DNA of 64,000 bases from Syntrophobacteraceae bacterium (GTDB lineage: Bacteria > Desulfobacterota > Syntrophobacteria > Syntrophobacterales > Syntrophobacteraceae): positions 1 through 64,000 of the forward strand of contig JARLHO010000102.1 of the NCBI GenBank assembly GCA_031292215.1. Reading direction: 5' to 3'. Both the position numbers and the translations under genes were made by a program. The notes beneath the pieces were generated by a model that saw nothing but the letters and a program-made list of their open reading frames with translations, did not search any database and was not told where the DNA came from. Below, piece after piece: positions 8,841 through 17,657 of this stretch (the first letter of the stretch is position 1; each line of letters opens with the position of its first letter).

Positions 8841-11156
8841 ATGGCCATGGAAACCATGTCTTCGGATACTACTGCCGGCGCCGCCGCCGCAGCACCAAAG
8901 AGTCCATTCGGCCAGTGGCCGACGTACGAATTCGGCGCCCAGGCGCTTTCCTATTGGGTTGACTCGTGGCAGCGTTCATTGCTGTATTGGGACGTGATGC
9001 GCCGGCGCGGCAATATCTTCGTAGAGCATGAGAAGGCAGGCAAACCGCCTGTCCTGGTCTTCGACTATGAGATGGTTGTGGACGGACGCACTCTCCAAGA
9101 CCCCGCCAACTACGCGCTCGCGCGCATAAAGCCTCCCGCCGGACATCCCACCGACGCAAATAAGCGTCCCATTGTGGTAATCGATCCGCGGGCAGGGCAC
9201 GGACCAGGTATCGGCGGCTCCAAGATCGACAGCGAGATTGGCATTGCCCTGCGTGCTGGACACCCGTGCTATTTCGTCATGTTTTTCCCGAAACCGTGCC
9301 CGGGGCAGACAATTGATTCCGTTGCACGCGCCGAGGGAGTGTTTCTGGAAAAAGTAAACGAGCTTCATCGGGGCGCCGGGGGCAAGCCATTCGTGATTGG
9401 CAATTGCCAGGGCGGCTGGGCCCTGATGATCCTCGCCGCAGTGGCGCCCGACCTCTTTGGTCCTATTTTGCTTGCAGGATCTCCCATGTCGTACTGGGCA
9501 GGGGTGGAGGGTGTAAATCCCATGCGCTACACAGGCGGATTGCTGGGTGGCTCATGGCTTTGCTCCTTTCTAAGCGATCTTGGCAACGGCGCCTTCGATG
9601 GCAACTATCTGGTTCAGAACTTCGAAAATATGAATCCGTCCAATACCCTATGGACAAAACAGTACAATCTTTACTCGAAGATAGACACCGAACCTGCGCG
9701 TTTTCTCGATTTCGAGAAATGGTGGGGAGGGTATTTTTCCCTCAACAAGAAGGAAATAGAGTGGATTGTCCAAAACCTTTTTGTGGGCAACAAACTCTCC
9801 GCCAACGAGGTGAGGTCGGCGGACGGCAAGACCACCGTAAACCTCTACAACATCGGCTCCCCGATCGTCGTATTCGCATCATGGGCCGATAACATTACTC
9901 CGCCGCAACAGGCGCTGAATTGGATCCCCGACCTCTATGAGAGTGTGGACGAAATCCGCGATCATGATCGGACGATCGTATATTGCCTCCATGAAAAAAT
10001 CGGCCACCTCGGGATCTTCGTTTCGGCCAAAGTGGCCGACCGGGAGCATTCGGAAATAATGAGCGCCATTGACATGATAGACGCCCTGCCCCCGGGCCTC
10101 TATGAGGCCCAAATAGAGGATGCGCATCCCGACATGCCGCATCTGGAGCTGATCGATGGCCGTTACTTGATTAAGTTCGAGATGCGCACAATCGAGGATA
10201 TCCTTGCCCTTGGCGATGGCCGGGAACATGAGCGAACCTTCGAGGTCGCAAAGCGGGTTTCCGAGGCAAATCAAAACCTCTATGACACGTTTGTCTCCCC
10301 CGTAATCCGGGCGACGTCAAACGAGATGACCGCGCAGTGGTCGCACATGCTCAACCCGGATCGGTTGCAGAGATATGTGCTCTCCGATAGGAACCCTGCG
10401 ATGTGGCCGCTCAAGATATTTGCCGAGATGGCGCGTGAGCAGCGCAAACCCGTTTCCCCCGACAACCCCTTTTTAGAGATCGAAAAACAGTTGTCTAAGA
10501 GCATCGGGGAGCTGCTCGATACCTACCGTGACGCGCGTGACGCCTGGTGCGAGCGCCTCTTTAAAACGATCTACGAATCGCCATGGCTAGCCGCAATGAT
10601 GGGACTCGCCGATCACGCAAAGCAAAAAAAGGCGCCAAGGCGCGAGGACTGGCTTCGAAATGAATATAAGCGCTTGAAGGCACTGGAGCACGAGTCGTAC
10701 ATGGAGCAGGGCACGCAGCTCGATGCAGTTGTCCGGATGCTGCTCTACCAGGCCCTTGAGAGCAAGTCGATAGACGAGCGGCCATTCCGGTTCATTGAGA
10801 ACTACATCCGCGAATCCCGCGGCGAGAGCCGCCCGACCTTGGCGCAGTTAAAGCAAGCCTTCAGGCGACAGATGTTCCTCTTGTTTCTCGATGAAGAAAG
10901 ATCTCTTAATGGGCTTCCAAAGCTTTTGCCCGAGATGGACCAGCGCCGCCGGGCACTGGAACTGGTGTGCCAAATTGCGACCGCCAGGGCAGGCAAACTG
11001 AACGATTCGCAGAAGACCAGGTTCCAACGGATCGAGGAAATCCTCGGAGTCAAGGCACAGGAGGGTAGGGGTTCATCGCCAAAGGAAACCACGCGGCCAA
11101 CGCGGCCGCAGAAGGCCAGGCAGGAGACCGAAGCCGGCTCCGAGGCAAAAGTATGA
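8841..11156 (+). CDS. DUF3141 protein, PHA-synthase-like alpha/beta hydrolase
   Basis: Protein of 771 aa with the alpha/beta-hydrolase fold of polyhydroxyalkanoate synthases. The nucleophile elbow reads GNCQGGWA, with Cys in place of the lipase Ser, as in PHA synthases. N-terminal segments resemble DUF3141 proteins annotated as 3-hydroxyalkanoate synthetases. The C-terminal 250 residues are helical and charged. I chose ATG 8841, six bases after GGAG at 8831-8834, over the upstream TTG at 8829. It heads a group with a MaoC-phosphotransacylase, acetate kinase and FabI, a combination known in other proteobacteria. A polymer or acyl-CoA role is likely; the exact reaction is unknown. Confidence 0.85.
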   Translation: MAMETMSSDTTAGAAAAAPKSPFGQWPTYEFGAQALSYWVDSWQRSLLYWDVMRRRGNIFVEHEKAGKPPVLVFDYEMVVDGRTLQDPANYALARIKPPAGHPTDANKRPIVVIDPRAGHGPGIGGSKIDSEIGIALRAGHPCYFVMFFPKPCPGQTIDSVARAEGVFLEKVNELHRGAGGKPFVIGNCQGGWALMILAAVAPDLFGPILLAGSPMSYWAGVEGVNPMRYTGGLLGGSWLCSFLSDLGNGAFDGNYLVQNFENMNPSNTLWTKQYNLYSKIDTEPARFLDFEKWWGGYFSLNKKEIEWIVQNLFVGNKLSANEVRSADGKTTVNLYNIGSPIVVFASWADNITPPQQALNWIPDLYESVDEIRDHDRTIVYCLHEKIGHLGIFVSAKVADREHSEIMSAIDMIDALPPGLYEAQIEDAHPDMPHLELIDGRYLIKFEMRTIEDILALGDGREHERTFEVAKRVSEANQNLYDTFVSPVIRATSNEMTAQWSHMLNPDRLQRYVLSDRNPAMWPLKIFAEMAREQRKPVSPDNPFLEIEKQLSKSIGELLDTYRDARDAWCERLFKTIYESPWLAAMMGLADHAKQKKAPRREDWLRNEYKRLKALEHESYMEQGTQLDAVVRMLLYQALESKSIDERPFRFIENYIRESRGESRPTLAQLKQAFRRQMFLLFLDEERSLNGLPKLLPEMDQRRRALELVCQIATARAGKLNDSQKTRFQRIEEILGVKAQEGRGSSPKETTRPTRPQKARQETEAGSEAKV

Positions 11157-11261
11157 CCGAAGGGGGATTATCTATACACTTTTTTGATACCCCTCTTTGC
11201 GCCAACGCAAATCGCATATCGGTGGCCCGGAGCTAAAGACCTCGAAATGAAAGGAGGAAGT

Positions 11262-12647
11262 ATGAATAGTATGAAGAATATGACCTTCGATGAGATCGAG
11301 ATCGGCGCCTCCGCGACATTTTCGCATACCCTTGCCCAACCAAGCCTTGAGCTGCTTGCCCTGGTATCGGGAGACATCGATCCGTTTACTATTCAACCTC
11401 AAGGAAGCCCGGGGAGCCTCACCGAATCAAATACAGTCGACGGCGCCGCTGCGGCCGCGCTTATCTCAATTGCCATAGGCACAAAACTGCCGGGGCCGGG
11501 CATGCATATACGCAAGTACGCCTTAAATTTTCAAGGCGCCGTTTCGACCGGTGATACCCTTACGGCCACGGTTGTTGCCGTCGAAAAGATCGATGCGAAC
11601 AGTGAGGTTGTTCTGGATTGCCGCTGTACCAATCAGGACGGCCTCGAATTAGTGACGGGGAATGTGACTGTAACAGCGCCACGCCTTAGCATCACCTACT
11701 CTGACGTTGCGCCTCCTCAAATCACTTTGCGCCGGAGTGACGCATTTGTAAAGTTGCTAAGAGCCTGTGACAAAGTTCCGGCTGTCCGGTGTGCAATAGC
11801 TTACCCGTGTGACCGCGATTCACTTTTAGGTCCCATCCAGGCAGCCGAGATGGGAATCATCCTGCCTGTCCTGATTGGTCCGCAGGATCGCATACGGGAA
11901 GTTGCCGCGCGGGAGGGGATTGATATTAGCGCCTATCGATTAATATCGGTCCCCAACGGTCGCGCCGCTGCTGAAAAGGCCGTTGAACTTGCTCGCAGTG
12001 GCGAGGTAGACGCCCTAATGAAAGGCAGTCTTCACACCGATGAACTCATGGCCGCAGTTGTAAAATCCGAAACAGGCCTTCGCACTGCTCGGCGCATCAG
12101 TCACGTCTTTGTAATGGATGTGCCTGCCTATCCCCGGCCAATATTCATTACCGACGCTGCGATAAATATCAGTCCAAAACTGGAGGATAAGGCCGCAATT
12201 ATACAAAATGCGGTCGACCTGGCTCATATCTTGGGGGTCCAACTGCCGAAGGTAGCCATTTTATCCGCTGTTGAGACTATTAATCCGAAATTGTCATCCA
12301 CTCTTGATGCGGCAGCCCTTTGCAAAATGGCCGATCGGGGCCAGATCACCGGAGCGATCCTCGATGGACCTCTGGCTTTTGACAATGCGGTCAGCCTGGC
12401 TGCGGCGCAAACAAAAGGAATAGTGTCTCCCGTTGCCGGTCAGGCGGACATTTTGCTCGTTCCGGATCTCGAGTCCGGCAATATGCTTGCCAAGCAGCTC
12501 TCTTACCTGGCGGGAGCGGAAAGCGCGGGTATCGTATTGGGTACTCGTGTTCCAATAGTGCTGACCAGCCGTGCCGATTCCATTAGAACGCGGCTTGCAT
12601 CAACGGCGGTCATGGCGCTGGTGGCCTCTGCCTGCGCAAGGCCGTAA
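11262..12647 (+). CDS. Bifunctional enoyl-CoA hydratase (MaoC)/phosphate acetyl- or butyryltransferase
   Basis: Fusion of 461 aa. Residues 1-140 are a MaoC/hot-dog hydratase-like domain (MTFDEIEIGASATFSH start, hot-dog strands with CRCTNQDG). Residues about 160-461 are the PTA/PTB phosphotransacylase fold, with blocks such as MKGSLHTDELM, ITDAAINISPKLEDK and ILDGPLAFDNAVS. It would interconvert an acyl-CoA and an acyl phosphate, feeding the acetate kinase next door. I set the start at ATG 11262 because AAAGGAGGAA lies just before it. The next gene begins 19 bp downstream. PTB-type acyl length cannot be excluded. Confidence 0.9.
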   Translation: MNSMKNMTFDEIEIGASATFSHTLAQPSLELLALVSGDIDPFTIQPQGSPGSLTESNTVDGAAAAALISIAIGTKLPGPGMHIRKYALNFQGAVSTGDTLTATVVAVEKIDANSEVVLDCRCTNQDGLELVTGNVTVTAPRLSITYSDVAPPQITLRRSDAFVKLLRACDKVPAVRCAIAYPCDRDSLLGPIQAAEMGIILPVLIGPQDRIREVAAREGIDISAYRLISVPNGRAAAEKAVELARSGEVDALMKGSLHTDELMAAVVKSETGLRTARRISHVFVMDVPAYPRPIFITDAAINISPKLEDKAAIIQNAVDLAHILGVQLPKVAILSAVETINPKLSSTLDAAALCKMADRGQITGAILDGPLAFDNAVSLAAAQTKGIVSPVAGQADILLVPDLESGNMLAKQLSYLAGAESAGIVLGTRVPIVLTSRADSIRTRLASTAVMALVASACARP

Positions 12648-12666
12648 ACCGATGCGAGGTGATATC

Positions 12667-13848
12667 ATGGACGATGCGATCATTGTGTTAAACGCGGGTT
12701 CCTCCAGCCTGAAGTTTTCGGTTTTCATCATGGGTGAGCGCGGCCTGGAGCTTCATCTCAATGGGCAAATCGGAGGGCTTTTCACCAAGCCCCGGTTCGA
12801 AGCTCGCCGGGCCGGGATTGTAATAGATTCCAGGGATTGGTCGGAATCGGAACACATCGGTCATAAAGAGGCCATTGAGTTTCTATTCCAATGGGGTACA
12901 CAGGGGCCGATGGAAGGACATCGTGCGGCAGCAGTCGGTCATCGAGTCGTGCACGGCGGCCTGGAGTTCGCTGACGCCGTGAGGATCGACGACGAAGTTA
13001 TTGGCAAACTCGAAAAGCTGGTCTCTCTTGCCCCCCTGCATCAGCCGTATAATCTCGCTGCTATTCGGGCCTCTGCCGACTTCCGGCCCGATTTGCTTCA
13101 GGTGGCATGCTTTGATACCTCCTTCCATCGAACCATCCCTGCGGTGGCGCAGGCATTCGCCATACCCCGCTCCTATTCCGAGGAAGGTGTACGGCGGTAT
13201 GGGTTTCATGGTTTATCCTTCGAGTACATAAATTCTGTTTTGCCTCAGTTCGACGCTGTTGCTGCAACCGGAGGGATCATTGTCGCCCACCTGGGCAATG
13301 GCGCCGGCATGTGCGCCATTAAAGACGGCAAGAGTATCGCAAGTACAACCGGGTTCAGCGCCCTGGATGGACTGCCGATGGGGACCCGTTGCGGCGCGCT
13401 GGACCCCGGAGTCTTACTATATCTTATGGATAACCACCAGTTGGACGCCAGGGCATTGGAGGAGCTGATCTATAAGAAGTCGGGACTCCTTGGCTTTTCC
13501 GGGATTTCCAGCGATATGCGCGTGCTGCTCTCAAGCCGGGACCCCCGCGCATCCGAGGCCGTAGACCTGTTTGTCTACAGGATTGTGCGCGAGATGGGTT
13601 CTCTTGCCGCGGCCCTTGGCGGTCTCGATGCACTGGTATTTACCGGGGGGGTTGGTGAAAATTCGGCGGTAATCCGCTCCCGCGTGTGCAGGGATTCGGG
13701 CTGGCTGGGCATTTTTCTCGATGAGGAAGCCAATAACAGAGGAGGGCCAAAAAAAAGTCGCGCGGATAGCCGCGTATCCGTATGGGTTATTCCAACAAAC
13801 GAGGAACTGATGATCGCCCGTCACACTCTTTTGCTGATGGATCGTTAA
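12667..13848 (+). CDS. ackA: Acetate (or short-chain fatty acid) kinase
   Basis: ASKHA-fold kinase of 393 aa, the normal length for AckA. It makes ATP from acetyl phosphate in the cytoplasm, or runs in reverse. Landmarks are the N-terminal VLNAGSSSLKFSVF phosphate loop, the HRVVHGG block, FDTSFHRTIP, YGFHGLS, the HLGNGAG adenosine motif and FTGGVGENS. The start ATG 12667 follows GAGGTG. It forms a substrate-level phosphorylation module with the preceding phosphotransacylase. Propionate or butyrate kinase activity is possible, because these families overlap. Confidence 0.93.
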   Translation: MDDAIIVLNAGSSSLKFSVFIMGERGLELHLNGQIGGLFTKPRFEARRAGIVIDSRDWSESEHIGHKEAIEFLFQWGTQGPMEGHRAAAVGHRVVHGGLEFADAVRIDDEVIGKLEKLVSLAPLHQPYNLAAIRASADFRPDLLQVACFDTSFHRTIPAVAQAFAIPRSYSEEGVRRYGFHGLSFEYINSVLPQFDAVAATGGIIVAHLGNGAGMCAIKDGKSIASTTGFSALDGLPMGTRCGALDPGVLLYLMDNHQLDARALEELIYKKSGLLGFSGISSDMRVLLSSRDPRASEAVDLFVYRIVREMGSLAAALGGLDALVFTGGVGENSAVIRSRVCRDSGWLGIFLDEEANNRGGPKKSRADSRVSVWVIPTNEELMIARHTLLLMDR

Positions 13849-13927
13849 AAAGAACGGTCTCCTTTGCCCGGGCGCCCGGGATGGCCTTGATCCTTTGGAA
13901 GAAATCTAAACATTAGGAGCCAAGAAC

Positions 13928-14707
13928 ATGGAAACGATTCCAACACCTGTTCTACTGGGCCAGAAAGCACTGGTAATGGGCATTGCCAACGAATATTCCA
14001 TCGCGTACGGTTGCGCCAAAGCATTCCGCAAGCTCGGCGCCGAGATCGCCGTAACATACCTCAATGAAAAGTCCAGGGCTTATGTAGAATCCCTTGCCAG
14101 GGAACTCGAAGCACCCATTTTCATGCCCCTCGACGTTCAAAAAAAAGGAGAACTCGAGGCGGTATTTCAAAAGATTGAGCAGCAATGGGGAAAGTTGCAC
14201 ATCGCGTTGCACTCCATCGCCTTTGCCCCCCGGCAGGACCTGCAAGGCGGATTATTGGACTGTTCCGCCGAGGGGTTCATGCTGGCCATGGATGTCTCCT
14301 GCCACTCATTCGTGCGCATGGCCAGGCTTGCCGCGCCACTCATGACGGAAGGCGGAGCGATGTTTGCCATGAGCTACTATGGAGCAAACAAAGTTGTGCC
14401 GAACTATAACGTTATGGGACCGGTTAAAGCTGCCCTTGAGGCTTCCGTGCGGTATCTGGCCTACGAACTCGGCCCGAAGGGTATCCGGGTGCACGCCATC
14501 TCACCCGGTCCGATCAAGACCCGGGCCGCGGGAGGCCTAAAGGATTTTGATATGATGCTAAACGAAGCAGAAGCTCAATCTCCGGCCCATGACCTGGTGG
14601 ATATAGAAGATGTGGGTTTTGCCACCGCGTACCTGGCGACCCCGTATGCGAGGAGACTGACCGGATCAACCTTTTACGTCGATGCGGGACTAAATATCAT
14701 GAGCTAA
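13928..14707 (+). CDS. fabI: Enoyl-ACP reductase (NADH), FabI type
   Basis: SDR-superfamily enoyl-ACP reductase, 259 aa, catalysing the last step of fatty-acid elongation. It shows the divergent nucleotide motif GIANEYSIAYGCA in place of the usual GxxxGxG, and the catalytic Tyr/Lys spacing YNVMGPVKAALE near residues 161-169. The family's ISPGPIKTRAA substrate-loop block is also present. It starts at ATG 13928 after AGGAG (13915-13919). Fourth gene of the DUF3141-pta-ackA group, separated from ackA by 79 bp holding a GC-rich palindrome at 13867-13880. In such clusters it may serve acyl-chain remodelling rather than bulk synthesis. Confidence 0.92.
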   Translation: METIPTPVLLGQKALVMGIANEYSIAYGCAKAFRKLGAEIAVTYLNEKSRAYVESLARELEAPIFMPLDVQKKGELEAVFQKIEQQWGKLHIALHSIAFAPRQDLQGGLLDCSAEGFMLAMDVSCHSFVRMARLAAPLMTEGGAMFAMSYYGANKVVPNYNVMGPVKAALEASVRYLAYELGPKGIRVHAISPGPIKTRAAGGLKDFDMMLNEAEAQSPAHDLVDIEDVGFATAYLATPYARRLTGSTFYVDAGLNIMS

Positions 14708-14847
14708 CCGGAATCCGGCCGATCAAGGGAACCATCACTAACGAAGAATCCAGGCTCCCGGGGTTCGAAGACGGGAAAGGAATTCCACTATATCCATATC
14801 CGAATCATTGTTGTTGTGCTTATCGAGTGCACCGCGCACAGCCGATA

Positions 14848-14863
14848 GCCTCATTTTTGAGGC
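14848..14863. terminator. Hairpin GCCTCA-tttt-TGAGGC between convergent genes
   Basis: Perfect 6-bp stem with a T4 loop in the 174-bp gap between fabI and the convergent DUF1269 gene. Placement suits a terminator, but there is no clear T-run after it, so function is uncertain. Confidence 0.4.
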
Positions 14864-14881
14864 TCGGGCCTAACAGCTCCT

Positions 14882-15787
14882 CTACTCGGCTTCTACTTGC
14901 GTCGCATCCAGAATCGCCTGTATCCGAGTCTCCGTTTCCTTATTGAAGGAGTTTACCAGCACCTTGCCGCCAAAGCCCAGGAAGGCCTCCTTTATCCGCT
15001 CGGGATCGGCCTGCCGGACCAAAGTGAAAAGAGCTGAGCATCCAGGCTTGAATTTCTGAGACAAATTTTTCGCAAACTGGTCGTCGATCCCCATATCGGC
15101 AAGTGAGGCGGGCAGAGCGCCTGCTACTGCCCCCAAAACCGCGCCGATCAAAGGAGAGAAGAACAGACTTCCCACTACAAAGCCTGTGATGCTGCCGGCC
15201 AGACCTCCCTTGCGCGCCGGTTTGTGCTCCTGGCGCAGTTGCACATCGCCGTCCTGCTTTTTTACCACAACGATCATATCCTCCAGATCGATGTGCCCCT
15301 GGCGTTGCAGGTTTATCAGGTTTTCTCGAGCTTGTTTGGCCTTCGATTCGTTATCGAACATAACAACGGTGAGGGTGCTTTGGTATCTCTCCTTGAGCTG
15401 GGCCCTTAGGAGCTCGAAGCTTACCCATCCGTCAAAATCCCCGGCGATTACTTCCATGACTCCAAGAGAATCAATCGCAAGAATTGCCCCACTTTTGGTA
15501 TCGAGCATCATATAATTATCTATTTCTTCATAAACCTTGTTCATCACAATAGTTTTCATCCCCAGCCAACCGATAACCATGTTCTCCGAGGAGAAGCCGG
15601 GTACCCGGGCACGAAACGCCTGTGTAGTTCCAACAACGAATTCTCTGTCTCCAAGCCCGGAAATCCAGCTTTTCTGAGTGAGGGGGTCTGCGGCCAATTT
15701 GTTTCCATATTTTTCCATAAATGCCCCATACTCTTCCGGAATCCTGATTCCGAGGGCATCTTTTAGATATTTTTCAGATTCTCCCAT
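14882..15787 (-). CDS. SUKH (SMI1/KNR4) domain fused to DUF1269 membrane domain
   Basis: 301-aa protein with two parts. Residues 1-130 resemble the SMI1/KNR4 (SUKH) fold: IPEEYGAFMEKYGN near the start and YMMLDTKSGAILAID, ending in FDGWVSFE. Residues about 145-301 match DUF1269: a TVVMFDNESKAKQA ferredoxin-like strand, then a Gly-rich hydrophobic hairpin (residues about 205-235) with GAVLGAVAGALPASLADMGIDD, then PGCSALFTLVR. The start ATG 15787 follows AGGAGG; an upstream in-frame ATG at 15835 has no such site. SUKH domains often neutralise toxins, whereas DUF1269 proteins are membrane-associated and stress-linked. The fusion is unusual; function unknown. Confidence 0.75.
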   Translation of the reverse strand: MGESEKYLKDALGIRIPEEYGAFMEKYGNKLAADPLTQKSWISGLGDREFVVGTTQAFRARVPGFSSENMVIGWLGMKTIVMNKVYEEIDNYMMLDTKSGAILAIDSLGVMEVIAGDFDGWVSFELLRAQLKERYQSTLTVVMFDNESKAKQARENLINLQRQGHIDLEDMIVVVKKQDGDVQLRQEHKPARKGGLAGSITGFVVGSLFFSPLIGAVLGAVAGALPASLADMGIDDQFAKNLSQKFKPGCSALFTLVRQADPERIKEAFLGFGGKVLVNSFNKETETRIQAILDATQVEAE

Positions 15788-16056
15788 TCCGATCCTCCTG
15801 CCCTGGCCAAAAGGTCCAGGCGATTCTGAAGACAAAGGTCACAGGAAAACCACCGCCATGGCGCTACCATGACAGGGATGGCTCTACGAACAATGTAATC
15901 ACCCCGACATTCTCTATTCAGAAAGTTCCGGATGCGACGCCGATCCGGTAGCGTATGCAAGACAAAATACCACGATGTTCCATGTAAAATATCCGATTCC
16001 ACCCATGTGAACACCGTGCTGCCAATACAATATTGCATGTATAAGGAGAGTAGAAG

Positions 16057-16734
16057 ATGAAAAGATTCTTTTTATGCTCTGCCTTGCCGGTTTTGACAAT
16101 ATTTCTTGCCGTTCCGTGGGTGGGCTCGGCATTTACGAGTAACGAGTCATCGACTGTTAGCAGCGCCACAAGGGATCTAAAGATTGCAGTGCACTCCAAG
16201 AGCATCACGCCGCAAGAATTGCAGCAGGCTCACGGCATTGCAATTATTCCGTTTTACTGGAAGGCGGCTCTTGTTGGAGACCGCCGGCATGGGGTTGGCG
16301 TACTCATGGTCAAAACAACCAATCACCGCTGGAGCAATCCAACCTTCATATCGGCCAGCGGCGGCAGCCTTGGGGCCCATGTCGGTTTCGTCGCCGGCGA
16401 CATGATCATGCTGTTCAAAAATGAACAAGACGTCGATAAGATCTTGAATGGCAGGTTTCGGCTGGGGGTGAGTGCGACAGCGGCTGCCGGCCATGGTGCA
16501 AAATCACAGACGAACGCCAGTCCTTCGAACGTCAGCACCTATGTTGACACTCCCGGCGGCTTTATCGGTGTTTCCGCAAGGGGTGTGGAAATCTCGGCCG
16601 AGCAGAATTCAAATACAATTTTCTACGGCAACGAAGACGCGACCGCCAAGACGATCGCCAAAGGGCAGGTAATGGCGCCCCAGCCCGCCAAGGACCTGCG
16701 GACAACAGCGGATAATTTGACCACGGCAGGTTAA
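16057..16734 (+). CDS. SYLF/YSC84-type lipid-binding secreted protein
   Basis: 225-aa protein with a signal peptide (first 27 residues, cleavage likely after VGSA), then a SYLF domain. Typical elements are HGIAIIPFYWKAALVGDRRHGVG, TFISASGGSLGAHVG, the FVAGDMIMLF strand, and DTPGGFIGVSARG. SYLF proteins bind lipids and in bacteria are exported and often stress-induced. The start follows AAGGAG at 16043-16048. It stands alone, convergent with the DedA gene. Role in the periplasm or envelope is inferred. Confidence 0.85.
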   Translation: MKRFFLCSALPVLTIFLAVPWVGSAFTSNESSTVSSATRDLKIAVHSKSITPQELQQAHGIAIIPFYWKAALVGDRRHGVGVLMVKTTNHRWSNPTFISASGGSLGAHVGFVAGDMIMLFKNEQDVDKILNGRFRLGVSATAAAGHGAKSQTNASPSNVSTYVDTPGGFIGVSARGVEISAEQNSNTIFYGNEDATAKTIAKGQVMAPQPAKDLRTTADNLTTAG

Positions 16735-16884
16735 TCGTTTTGCTTTCCATTGTATCTCGATCGTACCGGGGGGGGCTGGAGCAGTATGAATCCCCTTGGC
16801 TACTGCCACATGGAGAAGATGGCCAATTTATCTTCGGTGGGGAGGCCGAGGGGATTTACGCTTTGCTGCTTCCCGGTAAAGTTT

Positions 16885-17481
16885 TTACTTACACCTGCTG
16901 TGGATTTTGGTCGCAAGGTAATAGAGAAGCAGAAAGCAGGCGAGCCCGCCGCCTGCGATCAAAGCCTCCCGGTGAACCGATGCGGGCGATTTCATCCATT
17001 CCTTTTCGAAAAAGAAGCCCGCTATAATGAAAGTCGTCGACCAGAGCGCGCCTCCACTATAGGCGAAGGCGGCGAACAGGTGGTACTGCATTCGGGCCGC
17101 GCCCGCTGTGAGAGCGGTCAGGTGCCTTACGCCGGGGATGAAATATCCGATGGAGAGCCCCCATTTTCCGTAGCGGTCCACCCAGCGTTCGGCCCGTTGC
17201 AGTTTTTCCGGGGTAATGTGAACCTTGGGCCCGTACCTGTGGATCAGGTAGTACCCGCCGGTTCGGCCGATCATGTAGGATAAAGTGATGCCGCAGATAC
17301 TGCCGGAAATAGCCGAGGCGATGGCCGGGACCATCTGGAGCCTGCCCTTGAATACCAGATAGCCGGTCAGTACGAGAAGCGTTTCGTCGGGCACCGGTAC
17401 GCCGACTATCCCCAACATGAGCAGGGAAAAAATCGCAAAGTAGCCATACTGTGAAACCCAGTGCAGGATAGTATGTTCCAA
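16885..17481 (-). CDS. DedA-family membrane protein
   Basis: 198-aa polytopic membrane protein with the DedA signatures: the N-terminal re-entrant GIVGVPVPDETLLVLTGYL segment, the acidic residue inside it, the GRTGGYYLIHRYG block (about residues 72-84) and the FIPGVRHLTALTAGAARM block with its key Arg. DedA proteins act in lipid-carrier and phospholipid recycling and in proton-motive-force homeostasis. Monocistronic and divergent from the next gene. Sub-family cannot be fixed. Confidence 0.9.
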   Translation of the reverse strand: MEHTILHWVSQYGYFAIFSLLMLGIVGVPVPDETLLVLTGYLVFKGRLQMVPAIASAISGSICGITLSYMIGRTGGYYLIHRYGPKVHITPEKLQRAERWVDRYGKWGLSIGYFIPGVRHLTALTAGAARMQYHLFAAFAYSGGALWSTTFIIAGFFFEKEWMKSPASVHREALIAGGGLACFLLLYYLATKIHSRCK

Positions 17482-17657
17482 ACCACCCGTCCTCTCAGGA
17501 AGCTAGATTAACAAAAAATGGAGCGTCGATAAGATACATGATAGTACTCTCGGGAACAAAACAATACCCGAATTTAGAGCAAAACGGGGCGCAGCGCGAT
17601 GGGCTGGTTCCAAAAAGTCGCGGGAAAAGTTACAGTGCGATTACAAAGGAGTTTTCA

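Noticed and set aside
13867-13880. GC palindrome between ackA and fabI as terminator
   Set aside because: A 14-bp self-complementary block without loop or T-run is a weak terminator candidate, and the two genes are probably co-transcribed.
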